Source: CAYGAG01 sp964347765 | Lineage (GTDB): Archaea; Thermoproteota; Bathyarchaeia; Bathyarchaeales; Bathycorpusculaceae | Assembly: GCA_964347765.1 (NCBI GenBank) | Contig: CAYGAG010000006.1 | Coordinates: forward strand, 1-64,000 | Direction: 5' to 3' | Length of the DNA stretch: 64,000 nucleotides | Program-made: the position numbers and the translations under genes | Notes under the pieces: generated by a model | The model's input: only the letters and a program-made list of their open reading frames with translations | What the model was told of the DNA's origin: nothing | Database searches by the model: none | Shown: positions 35,062 to 44,148 of the stretch, one piece after another | How positions within the stretch are numbered: the first letter of the stretch is position 1 | Layout of the letters: every line of letters starts with the position of its first letter

Positions 35062-36257
35062 CAATACTCAGCCTTCAGAACTTCAGATAAACGCATCTTT
35101 GCGGCATTCATCGCTGGTACTATTCCTCCCACGCAACAGACAGTAATAATACTCGCTGATACCTCCAACATGTAGAGAGGCGGAACAATCTCTGAGATGC
35201 TTGGGAAGAACTGCGCGAGTGGGATATTTGTGTAGAGGCTTGCCAAGGCAAGGGCTGCCAGAGACCCAAAGATTATGCCTAGAACACTGCCTAGGATTCC
35301 AATCAGAGATGCTTCTAGAATGACGATGCGAACGACATAACTTAAAGGTGCGCCAATGGCGTCTAGGGTTGCAAAGTCTCGTCGTCTTTCGGAAACACTC
35401 ATCAGATTGACAGTCATGACGAGTATCAGGCTCAGCAGCAGAATTACGGTTTGTATGCCGAGATTCCAAGTTTCAACTTGAGCCAGAACTGGCTGAATCA
35501 TATCATTCCTTTCATCTTCGGTTAAAGCATCGACATATTCAAGCTCAGGTTCTTCTTCAATACAATCTGATAATTCTTCTTGCGTGCATCCCGGGATCGG
35601 ATTTGCTAAAACTATGTTGACGCTGTTCGGGTAGTTGTATATCTTCTGTGTCAGTCGAAGCGGCATTACAATGCAACGATTCAGCAAAGCCATTTTTGTG
35701 TCTAATACCCCAGTTATTCTCACTTCGTGACCATTGACCCTTATTTCTGCTCCTACAGTCCAATTGTATTGGTCTGCCAGAGAGGCGCCGACAACGGCTT
35801 CAGCAATGTCTTCGTGTTCTGGAAAATGTCCAACCGCTCCTTTTAGGGAGGTGGTCCCAAGTATCAACCTCCAATCTTCAACCAGGATTCCCATGCTGAA
35901 ATTTACTGGTACTGGCTGTATTATTCCGCCGACTCCAATAGGTGTGACGAAAAGGATTGGAACTGTCTTCTGTACGCTTGTGATATTTTGTAGTAGTCTC
36001 TCGGTACGGTTTTGCGGGAGCATGCCTCCTCCTATCGGAATCGCTTGAATTACAATGGCGCCCTTACTGACAACCATGATTTGCCCGTCGAAAAGCAGAT
36101 TCGTTTCTTTGATGACCCTTGTGTATCGCATCGTTGTGGCGCCGAGGGCTACGATACAAGTTGTTGCTAATGCTACTCCAAAAATGCAAAGTGTCGTCCT
36201 GATTTTCCTTCTGGTCAGGTTGCGGAAGCAAAAAGTCAACAGCCTCATATTAGACAT
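35061..36257 (-). CDS. FtsX/MacB-type ABC transporter permease
   Basis: A 398-residue permease. One N-terminal helix (~20-40) is followed by a ~220-residue extracellular MacB-type core and three C-terminal helices (~275-300, ~315-345, ~360-385). The cytoplasmic loop SERRRDFATLDAIGAPLSYV (~293-312) between C-terminal helices is the coupling segment characteristic of FtsX/MacB permeases. These transmit ATP hydrolysis mechanically across the membrane. It is translationally coupled to the following ATPase gene and divergent from a large repeat-bearing surface protein; the shared promoter suggests joint function. Confidence 0.88.
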   Translation of the reverse strand: MSNMRLLTFCFRNLTRRKIRTTLCIFGVALATTCIVALGATTMRYTRVIKETNLLFDGQIMVVSKGAIVIQAIPIGGGMLPQNRTERLLQNITSVQKTVPILFVTPIGVGGIIQPVPVNFSMGILVEDWRLILGTTSLKGAVGHFPEHEDIAEAVVGASLADQYNWTVGAEIRVNGHEVRITGVLDTKMALLNRCIVMPLRLTQKIYNYPNSVNIVLANPIPGCTQEELSDCIEEEPELEYVDALTEDERNDMIQPVLAQVETWNLGIQTVILLLSLILVMTVNLMSVSERRRDFATLDAIGAPLSYVVRIVILEASLIGILGSVLGIIFGSLAALALASLYTNIPLAQFFPSISEIVPPLYMLEVSASIITVCCVGGIVPAMNAAKMRLSEVLKAEY

Positions 36258-36285
36258 CTCTAAGGCGAGCTTCTATCTTAAAAAC

Positions 36286-36295
36286 TATTTATAAA
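36286..36295. promoter_or_regulatory. Shared symmetric TATA element between divergent genes
   Basis: TATTTATAAA sits in the middle of the 71-base gap between the permease ATG (36257, minus) and the surface-protein ATG (36329, plus). It reads as a TATA box in both directions, about 25 bases from plausible starts on each side (~36315-36320 and ~36262-36266). One element may serve both transcription units, implying coordinated expression. Confidence 0.5.
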
Positions 36296-36328
36296 ACATT
36301 CACTAAATGTGCATCTTTGGTGGCACTT

Positions 36329-39300
36329 ATGATGAAAAAAGGATTAGCCATATCAATAACCGCGATGGTATTTCTATCAGCTTTTGCGTCATTATCCTCT
36401 GATCTACCTGTATTTGCACAATCTGCGATGTTGACTGGTACAATTTATGACTATGGATTAGACGTAGATATGGATGGTCTCTTCAACTTTCTGGTGGTTG
36501 AAGTTGAACTTGAGATCGCTGAAGCTGGCAACTATACTGTTGGAGTTGAAGGATTAAGGGATGAATATGGCGCGTCCGTGAAATTCTATAGAGAAAATGA
36601 AACCTTTCTGGACGCAGGAATTCGAAATGCTACAGTAGCATTGAATGGAATAGTTATTCACGCTTCGGAGACAAATCCAAGATATGCCATCGGCGTATCT
36701 CTTTCATACTGGAAAGGCGATTCGCATTTCATGGAAATGATTCCTGAGACTGCGTTGTCCAAAATGTACAACTACACATCATTCGATATTGGCGCAACTT
36801 TGACAGGTACAATCTTCGATAAGGGCGTTGACACAGATGGCAATAATCTTTTCAACTTTCTGCAAATATCCGTGGAAATCAACGTAACAGACCCTGAAAC
36901 CTACGAAATCTATGTCTCTGGACTTGAGGACGGAGTCTTTGTGAGTGCTTACAATTACTCAAAAGACTATCTCTCTTCTGGCATCCAGTTTCTAAATGTT
37001 TCACTAAATGGAGGCATAATATATGCCTCAAAGGCAAACATCTCAAGAGTCAGTTATGTAGGTCTCAGCCTCTTCGACAAATATATCCCATATCCTATCG
37101 ACAGCCAACAATACCTTCCGCTGAATAGAACATACGAGCACAATGAGTTTGAATCTCTCGCTTTCTTCACAGGTAGAATATTGGATGAAGGAATCGATGA
37201 AGACGGTGACCCTCTGTTTGACTATTTGCAGATCAGTGTGGAAATCAACGTAACCGATCCAGGATACTATAGAGTTGAAGTCATAAGCCTGCTCAACAAC
37301 GGAACTATCTTCCTCGATATCCCCAGCGTAGCCAGAGAGTTTGAGATAGGCGTGCACTTGGTGAATTTCACTGTTTACGGCCCAAGAATCTACGCAGCAC
37401 GAATAGACCCGTCGCAAATAGAATCAGTAAGACTCTATCGCTATCTAGATTTGGACATGATACTCCTGGAGGACGTGTACAGAGCGCCCTTACCTATACC
37501 CTATCACTACTACGAATTTGAGTCTCATGCTCTTCTGACAGGCAGAGTGTACGATGAGGGTGTTGACACAGATTTCGACCAACTCTTCGACTACTTGGAA
37601 GTAGGCATAGAAGTCAATATCACTGAAGCTGGAACCTATCAAGTTTCAGTCGAGGGGCTTGAAGGAGAAGAACATAACAGCAACAGAAGTCGCTATATTT
37701 CTTATGACGGTGAACCTATCATGGAATTCTTGGACTTGGGCGTTCACACAATCAACTTCACATTTCCAGGCTCCAAGATCGCGTATTATCACATCGATCC
37801 TATGTCCGCGACACACATATATCTGCGAGAAGAGGACGGTCTCCAGTTAGGTCATATGGAGAATGCCGCACTGTCCAGGAGATACAATTGCACTGAATTT
37901 AATTCACCCTTAAATGATATGCAGATTCAACTCACTGTGTACCCGGATGCTACCTTGACAATCAATGGATCAACCATTCTCACACGGGCCTATCCTCCGT
38001 TTCATGACGAACCTTTAATGAACAGCACCTTGAGCTTCTCAACCAATGGAGACACAACGACAGGTTCAGCTAACGGCACGATTATACTTCCTAGGCATTC
38101 ATCGGATCAGTTTCCGTTCAATTCTACTAGTATGAGCTTCATCTCTGAATACTACGACAGTGTGCTTAACGCTCAACTCGACCTCACAGTCATGATGCCT
38201 TCAAGTGCAAACAACACATATCCACTTAACTCATCTGACTTTTCATTGAGCACAACGTACTCTGACGGGATGTTTGACGCCCATCTCTGGGGGGAGACTG
38301 AACTGCCCTCCTTGTATACTTCCCAACTACCCTTCAACGTAACAGATGTCACAGTGCTTGCAGACTACAAAAACAAAGGAATAAGCGGAAACATAACTTT
38401 CCACGCAGTTTCAGGCTTTCCTCTAAGCGATGTCGTTGTATTCTTCAAAGGAAACAATACAGAGATCTCATTCACGGGTTCCATCAATGTCATATATGGC
38501 AACTACTTCGGCACAGAAATTAATGCAACAACTTTGGAGGGAATGCTTGCACAATTGAACAGCACACTTCCAGGACAAGGAGAACACTCAGTATACAATA
38601 TGACTGGCGGCCTCATTGAATGCACCGATCTTAACACAACCAAAATGCCGACAGGCGAGCCTGAAACGGGAGCAAGAATCGACTACAACGCGACCCTATC
38701 TGGGAACTTCACACAACTGCTGACACAATATCTGGCTAACATGCTTTCCGGATCGGAACCTTCAGAAGAGGCCCTTTCAGCGCTCTACGCTGCCCTCGAC
38801 GCAACTCTCTCCTCGATTGATCACGCATCTCTGGTGTCAAACTACTATTACGGATCAAAACTGTCTTCTCTTGATTTAACCCTAAGCTGCAATGTAAAAT
38901 CTCTCTGGAACAAAGCACTGCAGATAGTTCCTCCGACATTGCCTGCTGAATTGCGAAGTCAATATGAAGCATGGTTAAAAATTGCCAATGTGACAGCCTA
39001 TGCTGTTAAAAGTGCAAGTATTAGCACCGGCTATTCCAATGCTGATCAGAGACTGGACCTACATGCATCGCTAATAGCGAACATCACTCAGCTGAAAAAT
39101 CAGATCATTCCCATTCTGCCAGATGCTGTGTCTCCCGAATTCAGAGATCTTATTGAATCATGCACAAACACAACACACTGCACTTTGAAGTCGCTTAATA
39201 CAACATGCAACTATCTCAAAGGAGTTACGGACTTCAACGCTGAATGGCTCTTGAAGGGAGATCTGAAGACTGAACTCAATAGGATCAAGCATTGCTACAT

Positions 39301-40186
39301 ACGTTACCTGAACCTAACCTCCCCCTACGCAATCGATTGGCAAATACGGATACTCAACGCATCTGAGATAGACATAAGCAACTTCAAGGCAGAGATTCGA
39401 CAAGGCCGGGACTGGCTCATTCTTGGATTCGAAGGACTAAGCATGTATCATACAACAGACGAGGTAGATCCCATAAGGTTCAGGCTATATAGCCTCCTCA
39501 ATATGTCCACAGACCCGTCCGAATCTCCAAGAGAATTCGAGAAACTTAAGATTATCCTAACCAGCGGTTCCAACGCGACGCATACAATACTTCTCCACGC
39601 TCCCAGAGACGTATCAAATCCAGATATGACATCACTAGACTACAAAACAATGATGTGGGAAAACATAACAATGAGCAGCATCAAAGACATGATCTTCAAA
39701 ATAGCCTATCAAGGGATCATACCTTATCTAGAAAGAACCTACTATGTTCCAATATTCACCAACTCATCAGTCAGCAACTTCGGTTTTGATCCAGACATTA
39801 AACAGATAAGTTTCAATGTCACAGGCACAGTAGGAATGGGATTCTGCAACATCACAATCCCAAGAGCACTACTCTACGCTGAGCCTGAATGGACCGTAAA
39901 GATCGATGGGGTCCCCCTGACATCAGAAGAATTCAGCGTGGCAGAAAACGCTGAATACGTCTTTATATACCTGAACTATTCGCACTCTAGCCACTTGATC
40001 GAAATAGAAGGAACATGGATCGTAACCGAATTCAATCCCAACATCACCACACTGCTACTGATTGCGCTGAGCCTACTAGTGGCAATATTCATCTTGACAC
40101 AAAGAAAGAAACTAGTTGAACTGAAGACGAAGTATCAACACACAATAAAGACTCTCATGCAAAAGCACAACCAACCTGAAATATAG
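36329..40186 (+). CDS. Large surface protein with four tandem repeats and C-terminal membrane anchor
   Basis: A ~1285-residue exported protein, function unknown. A signal peptide (~residues 1-31: GLAISITAMVFLSAFASL core) precedes four ~123-residue repeats beginning near 35, 158, 279 and 402. Each opens with LTGxIxDxGVDxDxDxLFxxL, a putative calcium-binding Asp-rich loop, followed by VEINVTDPxxYxV-x-GL. Residues ~510-1100 are low-complexity Ser/Thr/Asn-rich beta and helical stretches with many NxT/S sequons. A single C-terminal membrane helix (ITTLLLIALSLLVAIFIL) and basic tail end it. GGTGG (36319-36323) sets the ATG at 36329. It is divergent from a MacB/FtsX ABC pair, a possible partner or exporter. 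S-layer-like or adhesin roles are possible. Confidence 0.78.
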   Translation: MMKKGLAISITAMVFLSAFASLSSDLPVFAQSAMLTGTIYDYGLDVDMDGLFNFLVVEVELEIAEAGNYTVGVEGLRDEYGASVKFYRENETFLDAGIRNATVALNGIVIHASETNPRYAIGVSLSYWKGDSHFMEMIPETALSKMYNYTSFDIGATLTGTIFDKGVDTDGNNLFNFLQISVEINVTDPETYEIYVSGLEDGVFVSAYNYSKDYLSSGIQFLNVSLNGGIIYASKANISRVSYVGLSLFDKYIPYPIDSQQYLPLNRTYEHNEFESLAFFTGRILDEGIDEDGDPLFDYLQISVEINVTDPGYYRVEVISLLNNGTIFLDIPSVAREFEIGVHLVNFTVYGPRIYAARIDPSQIESVRLYRYLDLDMILLEDVYRAPLPIPYHYYEFESHALLTGRVYDEGVDTDFDQLFDYLEVGIEVNITEAGTYQVSVEGLEGEEHNSNRSRYISYDGEPIMEFLDLGVHTINFTFPGSKIAYYHIDPMSATHIYLREEDGLQLGHMENAALSRRYNCTEFNSPLNDMQIQLTVYPDATLTINGSTILTRAYPPFHDEPLMNSTLSFSTNGDTTTGSANGTIILPRHSSDQFPFNSTSMSFISEYYDSVLNAQLDLTVMMPSSANNTYPLNSSDFSLSTTYSDGMFDAHLWGETELPSLYTSQLPFNVTDVTVLADYKNKGISGNITFHAVSGFPLSDVVVFFKGNNTEISFTGSINVIYGNYFGTEINATTLEGMLAQLNSTLPGQGEHSVYNMTGGLIECTDLNTTKMPTGEPETGARIDYNATLSGNFTQLLTQYLANMLSGSEPSEEALSALYAALDATLSSIDHASLVSNYYYGSKLSSLDLTLSCNVKSLWNKALQIVPPTLPAELRSQYEAWLKIANVTAYAVKSASISTGYSNADQRLDLHASLIANITQLKNQIIPILPDAVSPEFRDLIESCTNTTHCTLKSLNTTCNYLKGVTDFNAEWLLKGDLKTELNRIKHCYIRYLNLTSPYAIDWQIRILNASEIDISNFKAEIRQGRDWLILGFEGLSMYHTTDEVDPIRFRLYSLLNMSTDPSESPREFEKLKIILTSGSNATHTILLHAPRDVSNPDMTSLDYKTMMWENITMSSIKDMIFKIAYQGIIPYLERTYYVPIFTNSSVSNFGFDPDIKQISFNVTGTVGMGFCNITIPRALLYAEPEWTVKIDGVPLTSEEFSVAENAEYVFIYLNYSHSSHLIEIEGTWIVTEFNPNITTLLLIALSLLVAIFILTQRKKLVELKTKYQHTIKTLMQKHNQPEI

Positions 40187-40469
40187 TTTCCCTTTTTTAC
40201 TGAGACGTTATATTAGTAGTCAAGAATGTGATCTACCGCCAGAAGAGTCTGTTTTTCTCTGAACTAAGAGAATACCACTCAGCCACTAACACCTTCCCAT
40301 AATAATTGGAATATATAGGATAAACAATCAAGATTTGTTGTAATCAATCATTATCCTAGTGTCAAGTAACTCTTCAAAAGTGCTACTCATATCGCTGTTT
40401 CCTTCCCCTTCTTTCTTGCGATTTTGTTTTGATAGGCTAATTCATCTAATCTATCGCTTAGGTGATAAA

Positions 40470-41033
40470 ATGTTAGATATACCTTCCATCAGATTAGATA
40501 TAGAGGGGATTTCTACGTCTTTTCGGATTGTAAATGCCAAGAAGCATCCTTTAGACAAGAAAGCAATTCGAGCACTTGCAGAAATCGAAACTCATGCTAA
40601 GGTTAGGGAGTGGGATGTTGATATTCATACAGAAGACCCAAATGAAATGAACGTGTTGTTCAAAGAATTCTTTGAGAGGCTTTCCGATGACAAGAATCAA
40701 CTTTTTCTTTGTGGGAAACTGGATGATGAAGTTGTTGGTTTTTTAGGGATTCATCGCAAGAGTAAACGGATGACACATATTGGTGTTGTAGGCGTAATAG
40801 TGCATCCAGACTACTGGAGAAGAGGTCTTGGAACAAAATTACTGAAAGCAGGAATTGAACTTGCCAGAAATGAAGGTTTCATTAGACTGGAAGCAGACAC
40901 ACTTGCCAAAAATAGAGCCATGATAAAACTTGCAGAGAAGTCTGGCTTCCAGCTTGAGGGTATAAGAAAAATGAGGTTTGATATGAACGGAGAATACGAA
41001 GATGAAGCATTGCTTGCATTACTTCTTGAGTGA
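40470..41033 (+). CDS. GNAT family N-acetyltransferase
   Basis: A 187-residue acetyltransferase. Motif A is clear: GVVGVIVHPDYWRRGLGTKLLKAGI, with RRGLGT holding the acetyl-CoA pyrophosphate. Motif B (LEADTLAKNRAMIKLAEKSGFQLEG) marks the RimI/RimJ-like or amino-group transferase branch. The start at 40470 is decided by AGGTGAT (40460-40466), a near-perfect ribosome-binding site; a longer frame from 40359 lacks any and its extra 37 residues are not family-like. The substrate is unknown. Confidence 0.85.
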   Translation: MLDIPSIRLDIEGISTSFRIVNAKKHPLDKKAIRALAEIETHAKVREWDVDIHTEDPNEMNVLFKEFFERLSDDKNQLFLCGKLDDEVVGFLGIHRKSKRMTHIGVVGVIVHPDYWRRGLGTKLLKAGIELARNEGFIRLEADTLAKNRAMIKLAEKSGFQLEGIRKMRFDMNGEYEDEALLALLLE

Positions 41034-41235
41034 AATGAACAAAAGAGAACAAACATTACAAGCACAACGATAGACCTTTCTTCCTATTATTATGTAGCCT
41101 GTCTTCTTTTTTGTGTATGTCTATCGTAATAATCTGTAATGCAGAATTGAAGGTCTATAAAAGTCTTCGGATGATTCCGATGTTGTTGAAAGATTTAATT
41201 GTGCACCGGAAATACTTGGTTCTGGTGTTTCACTA

Positions 41236-42255
41236 ATGGAAATCAGAGAACTGGTAAGGGCGATGCCTAAAGTTGAACAGCATGTCCATATTGTTGGTTC
41301 TCTAAGACCCGAGACGTTGCTCTGGCTTGCAGAACAGTCGGGAATCAACCTTCCTTTCAAGGCTGTAGAAGAAGTCCAACGCTTTTTTCAGTATCGCGAC
41401 TTTTCACACTTTATCTCCGTCTACAGCGTTGTTGTAGATTGCATCACAGAAGAGGATCAATTTGAACGCATCACTTATGAAATGCTTGAGGGTGATGCAA
41501 GCTGTAATGTCCGCTATGTCGAGGCGAGTTTCTCTGCCCCAGACCATGTTTTCAAAGGTCTTGAATACGGGCGTATGCTTGACGCCATAAACAGAGGCAT
41601 ATCTCGTGCTAGACGCGACTTTGGCATCCAGTGTGAACTAAGAATAGATCTGGTCAGAAATTATGGACCTGAAGTTGGAATGGAAGTGCTGGATTGGATA
41701 GAAAGTAAGGGTGATAATATCATCTCTATTGACATAGGGGGTAGTGAGCAGAAATTTCCTCCCAGACCCTTCGAGCCCGTCTATCTTAGGGCGAAGAAGA
41801 TGGGGCTTCACCTAGTTGCCCATGCGGGAGAGGCTGCTGGACCCGAAAGCATATGGGATGCAGTGAGGTATCTAAAGGTCGAGCACATAGGTCATGGGGT
41901 TGCTGCATTGGGCGACAGCAGGTTAATGGATTATCTTGTCGAACAGGAAATTGTTCTTGAGATGTGTCCTACAAGCAACGTGAAGACAGGCGCCGTTCCG
42001 TCTATTGAAGCACACCCTATAAGGGCCTTCTTGGAACGAGGTCTAACGGTCACTGTGAGTACTGATGACCCATCCATGTTCAGTACTGATATGAATAATG
42101 AGTATGTTCAACTCCACAAGGTTCTGAACTTCTCGGTTGAGGAGCTCTTCAAGCTGAGCCTGAATGCTGTTGATTCACTATTCCTACCACAGAAACAGAG
42201 AATCGGCTTAAAGGAATCCTTCATGAAGGAGTATCAGTGCCTTATGGATGAATAG
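41236..42255 (+). CDS. add: Adenosine deaminase (ADA family)
   Basis: A 339-residue TIM-barrel amidohydrolase. The zinc-binding HVH is at residues 16-18 (KVEQHVHIVGS; family KAELHVHLDGS). HAGEAAGPESI, the HIGHG motif (EHIGHGVAALGDS) and the STDDPSMFSTDMNNE metal/catalytic Asp pair are all present. The enzyme converts (deoxy)adenosine to inosine plus ammonia in purine salvage. Adenine or methylthioadenosine deaminase is a possible alternative within the superfamily. Its 3' end overlaps the converging acetyltransferase gene by 14 bases. Confidence 0.88.
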   Translation: MEIRELVRAMPKVEQHVHIVGSLRPETLLWLAEQSGINLPFKAVEEVQRFFQYRDFSHFISVYSVVVDCITEEDQFERITYEMLEGDASCNVRYVEASFSAPDHVFKGLEYGRMLDAINRGISRARRDFGIQCELRIDLVRNYGPEVGMEVLDWIESKGDNIISIDIGGSEQKFPPRPFEPVYLRAKKMGLHLVAHAGEAAGPESIWDAVRYLKVEHIGHGVAALGDSRLMDYLVEQEIVLEMCPTSNVKTGAVPSIEAHPIRAFLERGLTVTVSTDDPSMFSTDMNNEYVQLHKVLNFSVEELFKLSLNAVDSLFLPQKQRIGLKESFMKEYQCLMDE

Positions 42256-42730
42256 AGTCTGTCCCAGTCAGGCTTTTCTGATAGACTATGTCATCTCCCC
42301 AAGGCCTGCTTCTTCTCTCCACCATTCTATAGCGAAGCTTCTGGTAGAAGTTTCTTGCCCAATATGCCTTCTCATGAACATAAGGAATCGTCAACTTCTT
42401 TAATCCCATCTTCTTCGCTTCTGTTTCAATGTGTTCCATCAAACATGTACCGACACCCATTCTTTGCCGTTCAGGAGTTACATACACCCAACGTATCTGA
42501 CCCATTTCGTCATGTACGACTCTTAAAGCGGCAACACCTGCAACGCTGGTTCTCTCTTGACAGATGTAGAATGTCATTTCGTGAAAGTCTTCCAGCAGCT
42601 TATCTAATGTCAGGACAGGTTCTTGGAAATACTCGATCGGGATTATCTTCTTGTATGCTTTGTTATTACTTCTATTGATAATCTGCAAGATTGTTTCGAG
42701 ATGTCTGATCTCAGCCTTGCTTACATGCAT
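42242..42730 (-). CDS. GNAT family N-acetyltransferase
   Basis: A 162-residue acetyltransferase. Motif A is IRWVYVTPERQRMGVGTCLMEHIETEAKKMG (acetyl-CoA loop QRMGVG), with a preceding VAGVAALRVVHDE strand, and the C-terminal YWARNFYQKLRYRM motif B. The N-terminus (SKAEIRHLETILQIINRS) is typical. The substrate is unknown. TATA-like ATACATATATTC lies ~30-40 bases upstream on the minus strand. It converges on and slightly overlaps the adenosine deaminase gene. Confidence 0.82.
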   Translation of the reverse strand: MHVSKAEIRHLETILQIINRSNNKAYKKIIPIEYFQEPVLTLDKLLEDFHEMTFYICQERTSVAGVAALRVVHDEMGQIRWVYVTPERQRMGVGTCLMEHIETEAKKMGLKKLTIPYVHEKAYWARNFYQKLRYRMVERRSRPWGDDIVYQKSLTGTDSIHP

Positions 42731-43096
42731 AGATCATATTGCCTTTCAGAGTTGAATATATGTATACAATGCCGTGGTCACATATGTGGATTAACAATTG
42801 GGCTTAAGAAACCCGTGTCTAGATCCATGTTTTTCAGAGGAATCAACGGATCAGCACTGGAAAGCTTCAATTCCTTCTCAATGATTATAGTCCAGTTTGA
42901 GCCAAGACTTGGCTGAACATGTCTTCTCATAATGCGTTTCCCGAACGACTGGTTAGGTCAGTGGAGCCAACTATGTAGCTATCCACGTGTTGCTTGAGAA
43001 CTCATTTCGAATATGTCTGTACAGCTTCTGAGGAGTCAGTCTCCTTTAGGAAAAGAAAATAAATCAGCACACACAAAATGTCCCTGATTCAGGAAT
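42731..43096. other. Intergenic region, no gene seen
   Basis: About 365 bases between the minus-strand acetyltransferase start and tRNA-Gly. The first ~50 bases are the acetyltransferase promoter. The AT-rich AAAAGAAAATAAATC (~43052-43066) may hold the tRNA-Gly TATA box. Nothing else is recognised. Confidence 0.5.
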
Positions 43097-43171
43097 GCGG
43101 CCGTAGTCTAGTTTGGATAAGGACATCAGCCTGCCACGCTGACGACCCGGGTTCAAATCCCGGCGGCCGCA
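43097..43171 (+). tRNA. tRNA-Gly (GCC anticodon), CCA not fully encoded
   Basis: The acceptor GCGGCCG (43097-43103) pairs with CGGCCGC (43164-43170); the discriminator is A at 43171, followed by CCT, so only CC of the CCA tail is encoded. The anticodon stem TCAGC/GCTGA encloses CTGCCAC, anticodon GCC. The T arm CCGGG-TTCAAAT-CCCGG is perfect. No intron. Confidence 0.92.
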
Positions 43172-43318
43172 CCTACACTGCTTTTTCCAACCTCTGTTAG
43201 TTGACTCCTCCCTACAGGCTTCACGACCACCTTCTCGTTCATCGTTAAGTTTGAAAGTGGCTTGATTAAGCCCCATATAATCTTAGTCTTTGCAATCTTA
43301 TTCACATCGCACGCGCAT

Positions 43319-43879
43319 CTAAAAGTAAAGAAGTTTCTTCGTTGAGATCAGCAGGGTTGCTATGACCAAGGCTGAATCGATGTATTCGCCTCTAAGTACC
43401 TTCTCTAGCACCTTCTCAAAATCTACGAGATCAATGTCCATTATCTCACTCGAATCAAAACTACCCTTCAGCTTGAGAGATTTCGTGAAGAATATCTCAA
43501 CAGTGCCTCCCATAGTGCCAGGGGCCCAGCTGAATCTTCCAATCCACTTGAGCCTTTCAGCAGTGTGGCCAGTTTCTTCCTCCAACTCCCTCAGTGCTGC
43601 TTCCTCGGGCGTCTCGCCGTCCTCCATCCCTCCGGCTGGTAAGTCATGGATTATCTTGTGGAAGGGATGCCTATACTGCTTCGTAAGAATCATCTTGTTG
43701 TCCTCTGTGAAGGCTGCCACAGCTACAGCGCCAGGTTCATCACCTGTACCTGGATGGTAGACCCATTCACGCGTTGAGCCATCTGCGAACTCGAGAACAT
43801 CCTCAATGATACGTCTGCCATGCTTATCATAAACTATCCTGGAATCTACTACCTTGACGCTTTCAAACTTTCCAGCCAA
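43319..43879 (-). CDS. NUDIX hydrolase (ADP-ribose pyrophosphatase-like)
   Basis: A ~186-residue protein with a full Nudix box: GGMEDGE-TPEEAAL-RELEEETG (GX5EX7REUXEEXGU, ~94-115), preceded by a ...GAVAVAAFTEDNKMILTKQYRHPF strand region, typical of ADP-ribose pyrophosphatases that clear ADP-ribose. The open frame extends 66 codons upstream to 44077, but those residues are Cys/His-rich and unlike the family. A TTG at 43879 behind GGTGGAGAG is the likely start, with a TATA-like GATATTA ~35 bases upstream. The start is the least certain part of this entry. Confidence 0.8.
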   Translation of the reverse strand: MAGKFESVKVVDSRIVYDKHGRRIIEDVLEFADGSTREWVYHPGTGDEPGAVAVAAFTEDNKMILTKQYRHPFHKIIHDLPAGGMEDGETPEEAALRELEEETGHTAERLKWIGRFSWAPGTMGGTVEIFFTKSLKLKGSFDSSEIMDIDLVDFEKVLEKVLRGEYIDSALVIATLLISTKKLLYF

Positions 43880-44148
43880 ACTCTCTCCACCGCTCTCAGA
43901 TACTCCCTTTCCTCTAATATCATTTCTTAACGAACCACGCCGAAAGACACATACGCTGGCGCATAGTAAGCAGTGCCAATACTCTATAGAAGTTTTTAGT
44001 GTATGTGGGGGTTCTTTCAGACACATACACTTTTGCCAAGCCGGATTCAAATTAAGCCAGATGCTGCCGTGCTCCATCAGAATTTAAGGAATGTGAGACA
44101 AACAGCCAAGCGCGTGCTGTAGTTGCACTTTTCACTGTTTTGGTCTTC

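Noticed and set aside
36317..40186. Long Asn/Thr-rich repeats as possible CRISPR-like or DNA tandem repeats
   Set aside because: The repeats are at protein level and diverged in DNA; no short direct repeats with regular spacers were seen anywhere in the window.
40359..40469. Extended N-terminus of the GNAT protein
   Set aside because: AGGTGAT immediately before the ATG at 40470 decides the start; the extension is not family-like.
43880..44077. Extra 66 N-terminal residues of the NUDIX hydrolase frame
   Set aside because: They are Cys/His-rich, unlike the family, and a better-placed start with a ribosome-binding site exists at 43879.
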